A stretch of 64,000 bases of DNA. Origin: Streptomyces sp. GSL17-111 (GTDB lineage Bacteria; Actinomycetota; Actinomycetes; Streptomycetales; Streptomycetaceae). The DNA lies in assembly GCF_037911585.1 (NCBI RefSeq), contig NZ_JBAJNS010000001.1, positions 252,001 to 316,000 of the forward strand, written 5' to 3'. A program made the position numbers and the translations under genes. The number at the start of each line of letters is the position of its first letter. Within the stretch, counting starts at the first letter, position 1. This document shows positions 7,928 through 16,441 of this stretch, one piece after another. The notes beneath the pieces are model-generated. The model was given only the letters and a program-made list of their open reading frames with translations, was not told the DNA's origin and did not search any database.

Positions 7928-8698
7928 TCAGGGCTTCGGGGTGAGCCACAGGCGGTTTCCGTTCACTTCCTCGGTGGGGGTGGACCAGGTGCCGGTGATC
8001 GCGTCCGCCAGGTCGGTGACGTCGGTGAAGCCCGCGAACTTGGCGTTCGGGCGCTCCCTTCGCATGGCGTCGTGCACCAGCGCCTTCACGACGAGGATCG
8101 CAGCCGCCGCCTGCGGCCCCTGCTCGCCCCCCGCCTTGCGGAAGGCGTCGGCCATGGCGAGCGTCCACGCCTCGGCGGCGGCCTTGGCTGCGGCGTAGGC
8201 GGCGTTGCCGGCCGTGGGCCTGCCCGCTCCGGCGGCGCTGACGAGCAGGAACCGGCCCCGGCCGGAGCGCGCGAGCGCGCCCTCGAAAGCGAGGGAGGTG
8301 TGCTGGACGGTGCGGATGAGCAGCTTCTCCAGCAGCTCCCAGTCGGCGAGGTCGGTGTCGGCGAAGGTCGCCGAGCCGCGCCAGCCTCCGACCAGGTGGA
8401 CCAGCCCGTCGATCCGGCCGAACTCCTTCTCGGTGCGCCGGGCCCACTCCCTCGTCTCGTCGAGGTTCAGCAGGTCCACGGTGTCGCCGATGACGGTGGC
8501 ACCGCCGTGGGCGAAGCGGGCCGCGTCGACGCCTTCGGCCAGCCGCTGCGGGTCCGCGTCGGCGCCGACGACGACGGCGCCCGCCTCCGCGAGCCGCAGC
8601 AGCGTCGCGTGTCCGGCGGGTCCGCCGGCCCCGGCGACGGCCACGACCGCGCCCTCCAGTGATCCCGCTCCGCCGTTGCCCGGGGTGCCGCTCGTCAT
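7928..8698 (-). CDS. short-chain dehydrogenase/reductase family protein
   Basis: The 256-residue protein has an SDR fold: VVAVAGAGGPAGHATLLRL (a changed TGxxxGxG nucleotide site), acidic GADAD after strand 2, LVHLVGGW in place of NNAG, LLVSAAGAG and an active-site-like AYAAAKAAAEAW, where the usual Y-x3-K is present as Y-A-A-A-K. It should bind NAD(P). I chose ATG at 8698 because GGAGG stands 9 nt upstream. It lies between the DUF6421 and aldolase genes, all transcribed alike, so a shared pathway on a hydroxy or keto amino acid is an inference. Confidence 0.88.
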   Translation of the reverse strand: MTSGTPGNGGAGSLEGAVVAVAGAGGPAGHATLLRLAEAGAVVVGADADPQRLAEGVDAARFAHGGATVIGDTVDLLNLDETREWARRTEKEFGRIDGLVHLVGGWRGSATFADTDLADWELLEKLLIRTVQHTSLAFEGALARSGRGRFLLVSAAGAGRPTAGNAAYAAAKAAAEAWTLAMADAFRKAGGEQGPQAAAAILVVKALVHDAMRRERPNAKFAGFTDVTDLADAITGTWSTPTEEVNGNRLWLTPKP

Positions 8699-8772
8699 GC
8701 CACTCGCCTCCACTGTGCCCGCCTGTCGCTCTGTTCCGATACCACCGCCGCTGCCGCCGGTGACGCGTGTAC

Positions 8773-10206
8773 TCACGCCGCCACGGGAGCCGTGGCACGG
8801 TCCGCGGTGATGCCCTCCGTGGAGGCGATCACACCGCGCAGCTTCTTGGCCAGCGCCTCATAGAACATGCTGAGCGGGAACTCGTCCGGATGCACCTCGT
8901 CGACGAGCTTGCGCGGCGGCAGGCTCAGGTCGAGGGCCTCGGGTCCCTTGGCCCAGGTGGAGCCGGGGTGCGGAGCCAGGTACGTCGAGACGAGCTCGTA
9001 GGCCTTCAGCCAGTGCACCAGCTTGGGCCGGTCGATACCCCGGCGGTACAGCGTCTCGATCTCCTCGCGGAGCTGGACGGTGACCTCGCGGGCGCGGTCC
9101 CAGTCGATGGTGAGCTTGTTGTCGGTCCAGCGCAGGGCGTCGCTCTGGTGGAGGTAGGCGAAGAGCAGCTGGCCGCCGAGCCCGTCGTAGTTGCGGTTGC
9201 GCTCCCCGCTGACGGGGAAGCGGAACAGCCGGTCCAGGAGGACGGCGTACTGCACGTCACGGCCCTGCGGGACGCCGTCCGCCTCCAGCTTGACGGCCTC
9301 GTGGAAGGCCGTGAGGTCGCAGCGCAGCTCCTCCAGGCCGTACATCCAGAACGGCTGGCGCTGCTTGATCATGAACGGGTCGAACGGCAGGTCCCCGTGG
9401 CTGTGCGTGCGGTCGTGCACCATGTCCCACAGCACGAAGGCCTGCTGGGTGCGCTCCTGGTCGTCGAGGAGGGCCAGGGCGTCCTCGGGGAGCCGCAGGC
9501 TGGTCACGTCGCAGGCGGACTCGACGACGCGACGGAAGCGGGCCGCCTCGCGGTCGCAGAAGATGCCGCCCCAGGTGAACCGCTCGGGGGCCTCGCGCAC
9601 CGCGATGGTCTCGGGGAAGAGGACGGCCGAGTGCGTGTCGTAGCCGCTGGTGAAGTCCTCGAAGGTGATGCCGAGGAAGAGCGGGTTGTCGTAGCGGGTG
9701 CGCTCCAGGTCGGCCAGCCAGTCGGGCCACACCATGCGCAGGACGACGGCCTCCAGGTTGCGGTTCGGGTTGCCGTTCTGCGTGTACATGGGGAAGACGA
9801 CGAGGTGCTGACGCCCGTCCACGCGCTGCTCGGCGGGCTGGAAGGCGAGCAGCGAGTCCAGGAAGTCCGGCACCTGGAACCCGCCCTCGGCCCAGCGGCG
9901 CAGGTCGGCTACCAGAGCCCGGTGGTAGGAGGCGTTGTGCGGCAGCAGCGGCGCCAGCTGCTCGACGGCGGCGACGACCCGCTCGACCTCGGCCTCGACG
10001 GACTCCCGGGTGGGCGCGTCCTCGGCCGCGAAGTCGACGGAGCCGTCCTTCGCCTGCCAGGGGCGGATCCGCTCCACAGCGTCCTTGAGGTCGGCCCAGG
10101 CCGGGTGGCCGACCACCCGCTCGGCCGCGTCCACCGGCGCGGATATCGACGAGCCGACAGGACGAACATCTCCCTCGGCAAACGCAGGCGAAAGAATATC
10201 CGTCAT
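8773..10206 (-). CDS. DUF6421 family protein, possible metalloenzyme
   Basis: A 477-residue cytoplasmic protein of a Streptomyces-type family without known function. Its most striking part is VLWDMVHDRTHSHGD followed by GLEELRCDLTAFHEAVK about 25 residues later. An H-D-x-x-H pair followed by EE-x-R-x-D recalls zinc peptidases of the dipeptidyl-peptidase III type (HExxxH...EECRAD), with Asp in place of the catalytic Glu; this likeness is my inference. ATG at 10206 has GGAGGG at good spacing. It is the first gene of an operon with an SDR and a threonine-aldolase-like enzyme. Confidence 0.85.
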   Translation of the reverse strand: MTDILSPAFAEGDVRPVGSSISAPVDAAERVVGHPAWADLKDAVERIRPWQAKDGSVDFAAEDAPTRESVEAEVERVVAAVEQLAPLLPHNASYHRALVADLRRWAEGGFQVPDFLDSLLAFQPAEQRVDGRQHLVVFPMYTQNGNPNRNLEAVVLRMVWPDWLADLERTRYDNPLFLGITFEDFTSGYDTHSAVLFPETIAVREAPERFTWGGIFCDREAARFRRVVESACDVTSLRLPEDALALLDDQERTQQAFVLWDMVHDRTHSHGDLPFDPFMIKQRQPFWMYGLEELRCDLTAFHEAVKLEADGVPQGRDVQYAVLLDRLFRFPVSGERNRNYDGLGGQLLFAYLHQSDALRWTDNKLTIDWDRAREVTVQLREEIETLYRRGIDRPKLVHWLKAYELVSTYLAPHPGSTWAKGPEALDLSLPPRKLVDEVHPDEFPLSMFYEALAKKLRGVIASTEGITADRATAPVAA

Positions 10207-10534
10207 CGCTGTCCCTCCACGGAAGAAAATCTCGTACGACCTACCGTAGGCACATCCCGTCCCACACCTCAAGCGGAGACGCAGGAAATCTTCCCGAACC
10301 ACTGGGGAAAATGCAGGATTCTTTCGGTCACACCTCGGAAGCCCAGGACACCCGAGGCAAAAAGCGAGGAAAGCGCTGTTTGACCTGTTTCGGGCCTTCG
10401 CTCCTCCGACTCACCCGTTCGGCCCACGCCGCCGGGCGGACGTCCCGCGTTCAGTCCGCGTTGGCCAGGCCGGTTAGGCTGGCGCCCGGTCGACGCCGGA
10501 CCGGGGAACCCCGCACAACGGAGGAGAGAACCAC
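10207..10534. other. divergent promoter region, DUF6421 operon / GDPD
   Basis: About 330 bp with no gene. It is less GC-rich than its surroundings near 10220-10330. It contains the small palindromes TCGTACGA and CCTACCGTAGG (about 10232-10250) in front of the DUF6421 operon, and TTAGGCT near 10474-10480, a possible -10 region for the GDPD gene. Confidence 0.5.
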
Positions 10535-11248
10535 GTGGGACTGCTGACCGTCGGGCACCGCGGGGTCATGGGAGTCGAGCCGGAGAACACGCTGCGCTCC
10601 TTCCGCCGCGCGCAGGCGGAAGGCCTGGACATGATCGAGCTCGACCTGCACCTGAGCAAGGACGGGGAGCTGGTCGTCATGCACGACGCCGAGGTGGACC
10701 GCACCACCGACGGGTCCGGGCGCGTCGGTGACATGACCGTGGCGGAACTACGCGGCCTGGACGCCGGGCTCGGGGAACGGGTGCCCCTGTTCGACGAGGT
10801 CGTCGACGCCGTCACGGCCCCCCTGCAGGCGGAGATCAAGGACCGGGCCGCGGCACGTGTCCTGGCCGAGGTGGTCGAACGGCGCGGGCTGCACGAGAGG
10901 ATCTGGGTGATCTCGTTCCACGAGGAAGCACTCGCCGAGACCCGCAGGCGTCTCCCCGACATCCCGATCGCCCTGGTCACCGGCGGCTCGACGCCCACGG
11001 CTCCCGAGCGGGCGGCCCGCCTCGGCGCTCGGACGGTCTCCTGCGAGCTGCGGCACCTGCGACCGGAGGTCGTGGAGCGCTGCCACACGGCGGGCATCAA
11101 GGTCATCAGCTGGACCGTCAACACACCGCAGGAGCTCGCCCGGGCCCGGGAGCTGGGCCTGGACGGGGTCGTCACGGACCTGCCGGAGGTCCGGCACGCG
11201 CTCGCCGGCGGGGCCCCGGACGCCCCGGCGGTCAGCCAAGGGGCTTGA
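10535..11248 (+). CDS. glycerophosphodiester phosphodiesterase
   Basis: The 237-residue protein carries the GDPD core: HRG at residues 8-10, EPENT (Glu17), ELDLHLSKDG with the metal-binding Glu35/Asp37, HD at 50-51, then QAEIK and a C-terminal SWTVNTPQE-GLDGVVTDLPE. It hydrolyses glycerophosphodiesters to glycerol-3-phosphate and an alcohol. There is no signal peptide, so it acts inside the cell. GTG at 10535 follows a GGAGGAGAG site. Its last 17 bases overlap the 3' end of the convergent GNAT gene. Confidence 0.93.
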   Translation: MGLLTVGHRGVMGVEPENTLRSFRRAQAEGLDMIELDLHLSKDGELVVMHDAEVDRTTDGSGRVGDMTVAELRGLDAGLGERVPLFDEVVDAVTAPLQAEIKDRAAARVLAEVVERRGLHERIWVISFHEEALAETRRRLPDIPIALVTGGSTPTAPERAARLGARTVSCELRHLRPEVVERCHTAGIKVISWTVNTPQELARARELGLDGVVTDLPEVRHALAGGAPDAPAVSQGA

Positions 11249-11783
11249 CCAGGAGCTCGAAGCACAGGTCCGGCCGGCGCGGGATGCCGAAGCGCTCGTC
11301 CCCGTAGGGGAAGGGGCTCGTCCGGCCGGTCCGCGCGTAACCCCGCCGCACGTACCAGGCGATGAGATCCTCGCGCTGGGTGATGACGGTCATCTCCATC
11401 ATGCGGGCGCCCCACAGCTCGACCGCGGCGCGCTCGGCCTCCGCCAGCACCCGGCGGCCGAGCCCGGCGCCCTGGAGCCCGGGGCGGACCGCGAACATGC
11501 CGAAGTAGGCGACCGGTCCTTCCGGCCGGGCCCGCCGCTCCAGGTGGCAGCACGCGACCGGCAGCCCGTCCCGTTCCGCCACCAGGAGCCGACTGCCGCG
11601 GTCCTCCACCAGCTCGCGCACGCCCTCGGGGTCGGTGCGGCGGCCGTCCAGCAGGTCGGCCTCCGTCGTCCAGCCGGCGCGGCTCGACTCGCCCCGGTAG
11701 GCGGACTCGACGAGCGCGACCAGCGGCTCGACGTCGTCCTCGGTCGCGGTCCGGAACGTGAGGGCGGGCTGTGCGGTGTCCAT
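11232..11783 (-). CDS. GNAT family N-acetyltransferase
   Basis: A 183-residue single-domain GNAT protein. The acetyl-CoA loop is recognisable in FAVRPGLQGAGLGRRVL (R/Q-x-x-G-x-G/A type) and the C-terminal strand in LIAWYVRRGYARTG. The substrate cannot be predicted. It starts with ATG at 11783 and converges on the GDPD gene with a 17-bp overlap; no terminator separates them. Confidence 0.9.
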   Translation of the reverse strand: MDTAQPALTFRTATEDDVEPLVALVESAYRGESSRAGWTTEADLLDGRRTDPEGVRELVEDRGSRLLVAERDGLPVACCHLERRARPEGPVAYFGMFAVRPGLQGAGLGRRVLAEAERAAVELWGARMMEMTVITQREDLIAWYVRRGYARTGRTSPFPYGDERFGIPRRPDLCFELLVKPLG

Positions 11784-11869
11784 GGCGTCCGAGCCTATCC
11801 GGCGGTCTCCGTGTACGACGCACCCCGGCGCGGACCGCCCGCGGAACCCACCTCACGGGACAACACACC

Positions 11870-11881
11870 TAGAGTCGCCGC
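11870..11881 (+). promoter_or_regulatory. TAGAGT -10 box, 6 nt before the VOC start codon
   Basis: The hexamer followed by 6 nt and ATG predicts an mRNA beginning at or within a base or two of the start codon; no Shine-Dalgarno site is present. Confidence 0.5.
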
Positions 11882-12274
11882 ATGGTGCATGTACTGAGCA
11901 GCAGGGTGTTGTTGCGACCGACCGACCCGGAGGAGACGCGGGACTTCTACGGCAGGCGCGTGGGGCTCACCGTCCAGCGGGAGTTCGGCACCGGCCCGGA
12001 GCGGGGCACCGTCTACTTCCTCGGGGGCGGCTTCCTGGAGGTGTCCGGCCGCTCCGAGCGTCCCAGCGCGCCGGGGTTGCGGCTGTGGCTTCAGGTCGCC
12101 GACGCGGCCGAGGCGCACCGCGAGCTCGCCGAGCGGGACGTGGACGTGCTGCGCACGCCGGTGCGGGAGCCGTGGGGGCTGATCGAGATGTGGGTCGCCG
12201 CGCCGGACGACGTCCGGCTGTGCGTGGTGCAGATCCCCGATGACCACCCGCTGCGGTACCGGCCGGGCATCTGA
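11882..12274 (+). CDS. VOC family protein (glyoxalase/bleomycin-resistance fold)
   Basis: The 130-residue protein has the paired beta-alpha-beta-beta-beta modules of the VOC fold: RVLLRPTDPEETRDFYG at the N-terminus, GLRLWLQVADAAEAHRELAERDV in the second half and EMWVAAPDDVRLCVVQIP at the end, typical of metal-binding dioxygenases, lyases and antibiotic-binding proteins. The function is open. The ATG at 11882 lies 6 nt after TAGAGT, suggesting a leaderless transcript. Confidence 0.85.
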   Translation: MVHVLSSRVLLRPTDPEETRDFYGRRVGLTVQREFGTGPERGTVYFLGGGFLEVSGRSERPSAPGLRLWLQVADAAEAHRELAERDVDVLRTPVREPWGLIEMWVAAPDDVRLCVVQIPDDHPLRYRPGI

Positions 12275-12363
12275 CGTCGACGCGCCCCCTCTGCCCCGGC
12301 GCGCCCCCATGCGCCGCCGCCCTGTGAGGGCAGACTCCCCGTCGAGGGGATGGGGAGGTGGCC

Positions 12364-12909
12364 ATGCACGGCCCCGCACTGGTCGGCTGGTTGCTGGCGG
12401 GCGTGTGCGCGCTCGCCGGCGCGGTCTGCCTGGCCCGCGCCCGCCGGGGGGCGGCCGACGGCACGGTCGGCCGCGCGGCGCGGCGGGCGCGGGAGGCGGC
12501 CGTCGCCGAGACCGTCATGGCCTGGTCGATGGCGCTCATGTCGGTGCCCGGCGCGCCGCTTCCCGGGCCGTTCTACGCGGCGCTGTTCGCCGCCTCGGCG
12601 CTGTGGGCGCTCAGCCTGCGGCTGCGCGGGATGGGGCACCAGCTCCACCACCTCACCGAGGCGGCGGCCATGGGCTACCTGGTCCTGGGCATGGGCACGG
12701 GTCACCACGGCGGGCCCGCCGTGGTGACCGGGGGCCTCCTGCTCTACTTCGCCGGGTACGCGGTGGCCGCCGGCGTCCGGCTGCTGCCCGTGCCGGTCGC
12801 CTCGGGCGGGCCCGGGCCCCTGCCGTCGGCCGTCCTCGCCTCGCCCGGTGTGACCGACGCCTGCCGGCTGACCCTCGCACTGGCCATGTGCGCGATGCTG
12901 CTGGGCTGA
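12364..12909 (+). CDS. DUF5134 family membrane protein
   Basis: A 181-residue protein with about five hydrophobic segments, including LVGWLLAGVCALAGAVCLA at the start and ALLFAASALWAL-like and GGLLLYFAGYAVAAGV helices. The histidine-rich stretches GMGHQLHHL and GTGHHGGP, in a helix context, could bind a metal such as copper. I chose ATG at 12364, 5 nt after GGGGAGG, over GTG at 12358. It is followed after 85 bp by an M56 peptidase gene; the two often occur together in Streptomyces, and a copper-related role has been suggested for such pairs (recollection, not shown here). Confidence 0.8.
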   Translation: MHGPALVGWLLAGVCALAGAVCLARARRGAADGTVGRAARRAREAAVAETVMAWSMALMSVPGAPLPGPFYAALFAASALWALSLRLRGMGHQLHHLTEAAAMGYLVLGMGTGHHGGPAVVTGGLLLYFAGYAVAAGVRLLPVPVASGGPGPLPSAVLASPGVTDACRLTLALAMCAMLLG

Positions 12910-12982
12910 GGCGGCACGCCGAGCCCGGTGAGGCGTGCGTCACTTCGGGGCGGTCGGCGTACCGAGGGGTAGTGGGCCGTCC

Positions 12983-12994
12983 TAGGCTGGCGCC
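12983..12994 (+). promoter_or_regulatory. TAGGCT -10 box, 6 nt before the M56 peptidase start codon
   Basis: Spacing fits a leaderless transcript of the M56 gene and so a promoter separate from the DUF5134 gene. Confidence 0.5.
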
Positions 12995-13945
12995 ATGACG
13001 GTCGCGTTCGCCCTCATCCTGCTGGGTGGCCTGACCGCGGCGACGGCGCCGCGGCTGCTGGCCCGGAGCTCCTGGGCGGACCGGGAACCGATCCTCGCCC
13101 TGTGGGTGTGGCAGTGCGTCGTGGCGGCCGTGCTGCTGTGCTGCGTCCTGGCCATGGCCCTGTGCGGCGCGGAGGCGTGGCAGGCCGTCAGGGGTCATGT
13201 GTTCGCCCCCGCCCCTCAACAGGTCATCGACGCCTACGCGCTCTCCGGCGAGGGCGACCCGTGGGCCGCCGTGCTCGCCGTCGCGCTCTTCGGCGGCGGA
13301 GCCTGGACGGCGGCGATGCTCGGCCGGGAGGTGCTCGGCGCCCGCGCCGCGCGCCGGGCCCGCCGGGCGGAGCTGCGGGAGCGCTCGCCCCGGCTGCCCG
13401 GTGAGGAGGAGGCCGACGGGGAGCGGCTGACCGTGCTGGAGGACGAGCGTCCCGGCGCCTGGTGGCTGCCCGGTGCCGACGCCCGGTTGGTGATCACCAC
13501 AGCGGCCCTGCACCGACTCAGGGGACGCCAGCTCGACGCCGTCCTGGCGCACGAGGAGGGGCACGTGCGCGCCCGGCACGACTGGCTGCTGCACTCGTCC
13601 TCGGCCCTCGCCTCGGCCTTCCCCCGGGTGCCCGTCTTCCGGGCGTTCCGGGAGCAGATGCACCGGCTGGTGGAACTGGCCGCCGACGACGTCGCGTCAC
13701 GCCGCTGCGGCCGGCTGACCACGGCGCTGGCGCTGGTCGGGCTCAACGAGGACCGCGGTGTGTTCGGCCCGGGCGGCGACCACGCTCACGACCACGGGGA
13801 CCTGCCGCAGCGGGTGAACCGCCTGCTCGGGCCCGCGAACCGGCTGTCGGTCGGGCGGCGGCTGCGCGTGACGGCGCTGGCCTCGCTCATCCCCGTGGTC
13901 CCGCTGCTGGTGGCCTTCGTCCCCGGACTGCGCGCGCTCGGCTGA
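12995..13945 (+). CDS. M56 family (BlaR1/MecR1-like) membrane metallopeptidase
   Basis: A 316-residue integral membrane zinc protease. The zinc motif HEEGH is at residues about 186-190 (AVLAHEEGHVRARHDW), and the third ligand is expected in ELAADDVASRR about 50 residues later. Transmembrane helices lie before (residues 1-20, 35-60, 95-115) and after (about 290-312) the catalytic domain, as in the family. No sensor domain is fused at the C-terminus, unlike BlaR1, and no BlaI-type repressor is next to it. It starts at ATG 12995 directly after a -10-like box. Confidence 0.9.
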   Translation: MTVAFALILLGGLTAATAPRLLARSSWADREPILALWVWQCVVAAVLLCCVLAMALCGAEAWQAVRGHVFAPAPQQVIDAYALSGEGDPWAAVLAVALFGGGAWTAAMLGREVLGARAARRARRAELRERSPRLPGEEEADGERLTVLEDERPGAWWLPGADARLVITTAALHRLRGRQLDAVLAHEEGHVRARHDWLLHSSSALASAFPRVPVFRAFREQMHRLVELAADDVASRRCGRLTTALALVGLNEDRGVFGPGGDHAHDHGDLPQRVNRLLGPANRLSVGRRLRVTALASLIPVVPLLVAFVPGLRALG

Positions 13946-13990
13946 GCCGCGCTGAGCCACGGGGCCAACGGGTGCGACGTGCACGACGAG

Positions 13991-14029
13991 GCCGGTCTCG
14001 GACGATCCCCCGCGTCGCCCGAGACCGGC
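13991..14029 (+). terminator. hairpin after the M56 gene
   Basis: GCCGGTCTCGG pairs perfectly with CCGAGACCGGC across a 17-nt loop, 46 bp after the M56 stop codon. Confidence 0.65.
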
Positions 14030-14072
14030 TGCCGGACTACCCCGAAGGGGCATGCTCCGGCACCTGGCTGAG

Positions 14073-14090
14073 TATATTGGCTGGGAGCCA
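14073..14090 (+). promoter_or_regulatory. TATATT -10 box overlapped by palindrome TGGCT-GGG-AGCCA
   Basis: The hexamer at 14073-14078 is followed at 14078-14090 by an inverted repeat at the likely transcription start of the TetR gene (ATG 14111). This is the usual place for an autorepression site. Confidence 0.5.
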
Positions 14091-14110
14091 GTCAACGCAG
14101 GAGTTACAGC

Positions 14111-14809
14111 ATGTCCCCTCGGAGCGCTTCGGTCAACGAAGAATTGCGCCGACGCTCGCGCGAGCGACTGCTGCAGGCGACGGTGGAGCTGGTCGACGAA
14201 CGCGGCTACGAGGCCACCACGCTCGGGGACATCGCGGGCCGCGCCGGTGCCGCGCGGGGGTTGATCTCGTACTACTTCCCGGGCAAGCGGCAGTTGCTGC
14301 AGTCGGCGGTGCACCGCTTGATGCACCGTACGCTCAGTGCCGCGCTGGACGCCGAGCCGCGGCCGGAGGGCCCCGAGGCCGGGAGCGAGATGCTGGCGCG
14401 GGCGATCGACGCCGTCCTCGGGCTGGCCCGCACGCATCCCACGCTGATGCGCACCCACATGGCGGGCATCCTCCAGCAGGAGGGTTTCGTGCAGTGCGAG
14501 GAGCAGCAGCGGCTCGCGGCGGAGTTGCGCCGGGCGATGACCTGCTACGGCGCTCCGGACGTCGACGCCGACTATCCGCTGCTGCGGGCGCTGTTGATGG
14601 GCGCCGTCGTGGCGCTCCTGCTGCCGGGCATTCCCATGCCGCTGCCCCGGCTGCGGGCCGAGCTGTTCAGCCGCTACGGCCTGGACTGGCGGCTCGGGGT
14701 GCCGCCGGGCGGCGAACCGCACGGCGGCACCCGTGAGTTGCGGGCCCTGCGCGTGACGTGCCGGTGTGGCGGGGTCAGCGGCGGTAGCGAGGCTGCGTCT
14801 GGACGTTGA
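14111..14809 (+). CDS. TetR/AcrR family transcriptional regulator
   Basis: A 232-residue TetR-type protein: RLLQATVELVDERGYEAT, then the helix-turn-helix LGDIAGRAGAARGLISYYFPGKRQLL (helix 3 with SYYFPGK) and a mostly helical ligand domain. It is expected to bind its own promoter; the palindrome at 14078-14090 is the best candidate. Its target is unknown, as the neighbours on both sides are convergent or unrelated. The last 35 bases overlap the 3' end of the LVIVD gene on the other strand. Confidence 0.92.
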   Translation: MSPRSASVNEELRRRSRERLLQATVELVDERGYEATTLGDIAGRAGAARGLISYYFPGKRQLLQSAVHRLMHRTLSAALDAEPRPEGPEAGSEMLARAIDAVLGLARTHPTLMRTHMAGILQQEGFVQCEEQQRLAAELRRAMTCYGAPDVDADYPLLRALLMGAVVALLLPGIPMPLPRLRAELFSRYGLDWRLGVPPGGEPHGGTRELRALRVTCRCGGVSGGSEAASGR

Positions 14810-16259
14810 GCTCGTCCATCCGCACCCGCTTCGCGCCGTCCGTGCGCCGGTCGTCGATCCGCAGGACGTCGAATCCGTTCTGGTCGCTCGAGTAGATGTG
14901 GCCGTTGTAGTAATAGGCCGACCAGGTGCCACCGAACGTCAGCCGCTCGGTCGACTCCGGGCCCCGCTCGAAGTAGCCGATCTCCCGCGGACGCCGGGAG
15001 TTGGTGAAGTCCCAGATCGAGATGCCGCCCTGGTACCACGACTGCACCATGATGTCGCGGCCGCGCACCGGGATCAGCGAGCCGTTGTGGGCGACGCAGT
15101 TCTCGGTGTCCGCCTGGTGCCGGGGGATCTTGTAGTAGTTGACGAAGTCGAGACGCGACTTCGCGCCCTTGCCCCTGATGTGGTAGATGCCGTCGGCACC
15201 CTTCTCGTCCCCGGTGCGCTCGTTGCAGGTGGCGCCCACGCCGCCCCCGAGCTCGTCGGTGAAGACCACCTTGCGTCCGTTCTGGCTGAACGTCGCGGAG
15301 TGCCAGAAGGCGAAGTTCTCCCGGTCCTGCACCCGGTCGATGACCCGGGGCCGCTCCGGCCTGCTGATGTCGAGCAGCACGCCGTCGCCCATACAGGCCC
15401 CGGCCGCGACGCGCAGAGCCGGGTAGGCGGTGATGTCGTGGCAGCCGGTGGTGGGGACGTTGTCGGGGCGGTCCTCCTCGCCGGGGTACCCGCCGTCGGG
15501 GAACAGCCGGGCGAAGGAGACGAGCTCGGCCCGCTCGGGCGCCGTGCGGGGCACCTCGACGATCGAGATGCCGTCGTGCGGCGGCTGGCAGTCGGGGAAG
15601 ACGTCACGGGGGAAGTACGACGAGACGTAGACGTGGATCTTCTTCTTGCCCGGAACGAGGGTGTGGGTGTGCGAACCGCACGGCGTCTCCACGGCGGAGA
15701 CGTAGCGCGGGTGGCTCTTGTCGCTGATGTCGAAGACGCGGATGCCTTCCCACGAGCTCTTCTCGGTGGCGGGCTGCGAGACGCTGGTGCAGCTGTCGTC
15801 GCTGCGGGAGGAGTCCACGGAGAGGAAGAGCAGGTCGCCCGAGACCGAGATGTCGTTCTGCCCGCCCGGGCAGAGCACCTGGCTGACGACGCGCGGCGAC
15901 GCGGGCGTGCTGATGTCGTAGACGACGAAACCGTCGTAGTTGCCGACGAACGCGTGGTCCCCCTGGAAGGCGATGTCCGTGTTGGTGCCGGTCAGCGCGG
16001 TCCTGGGCATCGTGGTCAGGTGGGAGACGTTGTCACTGTGGACGATCTCGCCCGGTTCCGGCAGCTCGCCTCGGGCGACGGCGGCCTCGATGGCCGCTTC
16101 CTTCGGCTCCGAGACGACCTCGGGCGAGGACTGCGGGTCCCCCGGGTCGGGAACGGCGACCGCGGGGCCGGCCGTGAGCAGCGAGGCGAACAGGCCGGCG
16201 GCCGCCGCGGCCACCGCTATGCGTCTGCGCCGTGCGGGGGGTGAGTGCAACGACGTCAC
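14775..16259 (-). CDS. secreted LVIVD-repeat (beta-propeller) protein
   Basis: A 494-residue exported protein. Residues 1-36 form a signal peptide (RRRR, a long AAAAAGLFASLLTA core, GPAVAVPD cleavage area). The mature part has LVIVD-type blades: FVGNYDGFVVYDI, DLLFLSVDSS, EGIRVFDISDKSHPRYV, GDGVLLDISRPERPRVID, GISIWDFTNSRRPREIGYF. Histidines in GSHTHTLVP, GCHDITAYP and FWHSATFS could coordinate metal. The GTG at 16259 follows AGGAGGAG. It is divergent from a DUF305 lipoprotein gene, a pairing seen in other Streptomyces; the joint role is unknown but both are extracytoplasmic. Confidence 0.9.
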   Translation of the reverse strand: MTSLHSPPARRRRIAVAAAAAGLFASLLTAGPAVAVPDPGDPQSSPEVVSEPKEAAIEAAVARGELPEPGEIVHSDNVSHLTTMPRTALTGTNTDIAFQGDHAFVGNYDGFVVYDISTPASPRVVSQVLCPGGQNDISVSGDLLFLSVDSSRSDDSCTSVSQPATEKSSWEGIRVFDISDKSHPRYVSAVETPCGSHTHTLVPGKKKIHVYVSSYFPRDVFPDCQPPHDGISIVEVPRTAPERAELVSFARLFPDGGYPGEEDRPDNVPTTGCHDITAYPALRVAAGACMGDGVLLDISRPERPRVIDRVQDRENFAFWHSATFSQNGRKVVFTDELGGGVGATCNERTGDEKGADGIYHIRGKGAKSRLDFVNYYKIPRHQADTENCVAHNGSLIPVRGRDIMVQSWYQGGISIWDFTNSRRPREIGYFERGPESTERLTFGGTWSAYYYNGHIYSSDQNGFDVLRIDDRRTDGAKRVRMDELNVQTQPRYRR

Positions 16260-16325
16260 GGACTCCTCCTTCTGCCCTCCCGGTCGGGGAGGCGCTCGGT
16301 CAGAAACTTCGTGCAGTATGGCGCT

Positions 16326-16333
16326 TACATGTA
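16326..16333. promoter_or_regulatory. palindrome TACATGTA in the LVIVD/DUF305 intergenic region
   Basis: An 8-bp perfect palindrome stands between the divergent start codons (16259 and 16442), where it could serve both promoters. Short, so chance is not excluded. Confidence 0.3.
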
Positions 16334-16441
16334 CAGATCAATAGGGCAAGGCGCAGTCTTGTCCTCCGGCGCACGTCGAGTGGCCATCCAGCACCGCCCG
16401 AGCGTGCGTGGGCCCACCACGCCACAGGAGGAGACGTCGTG

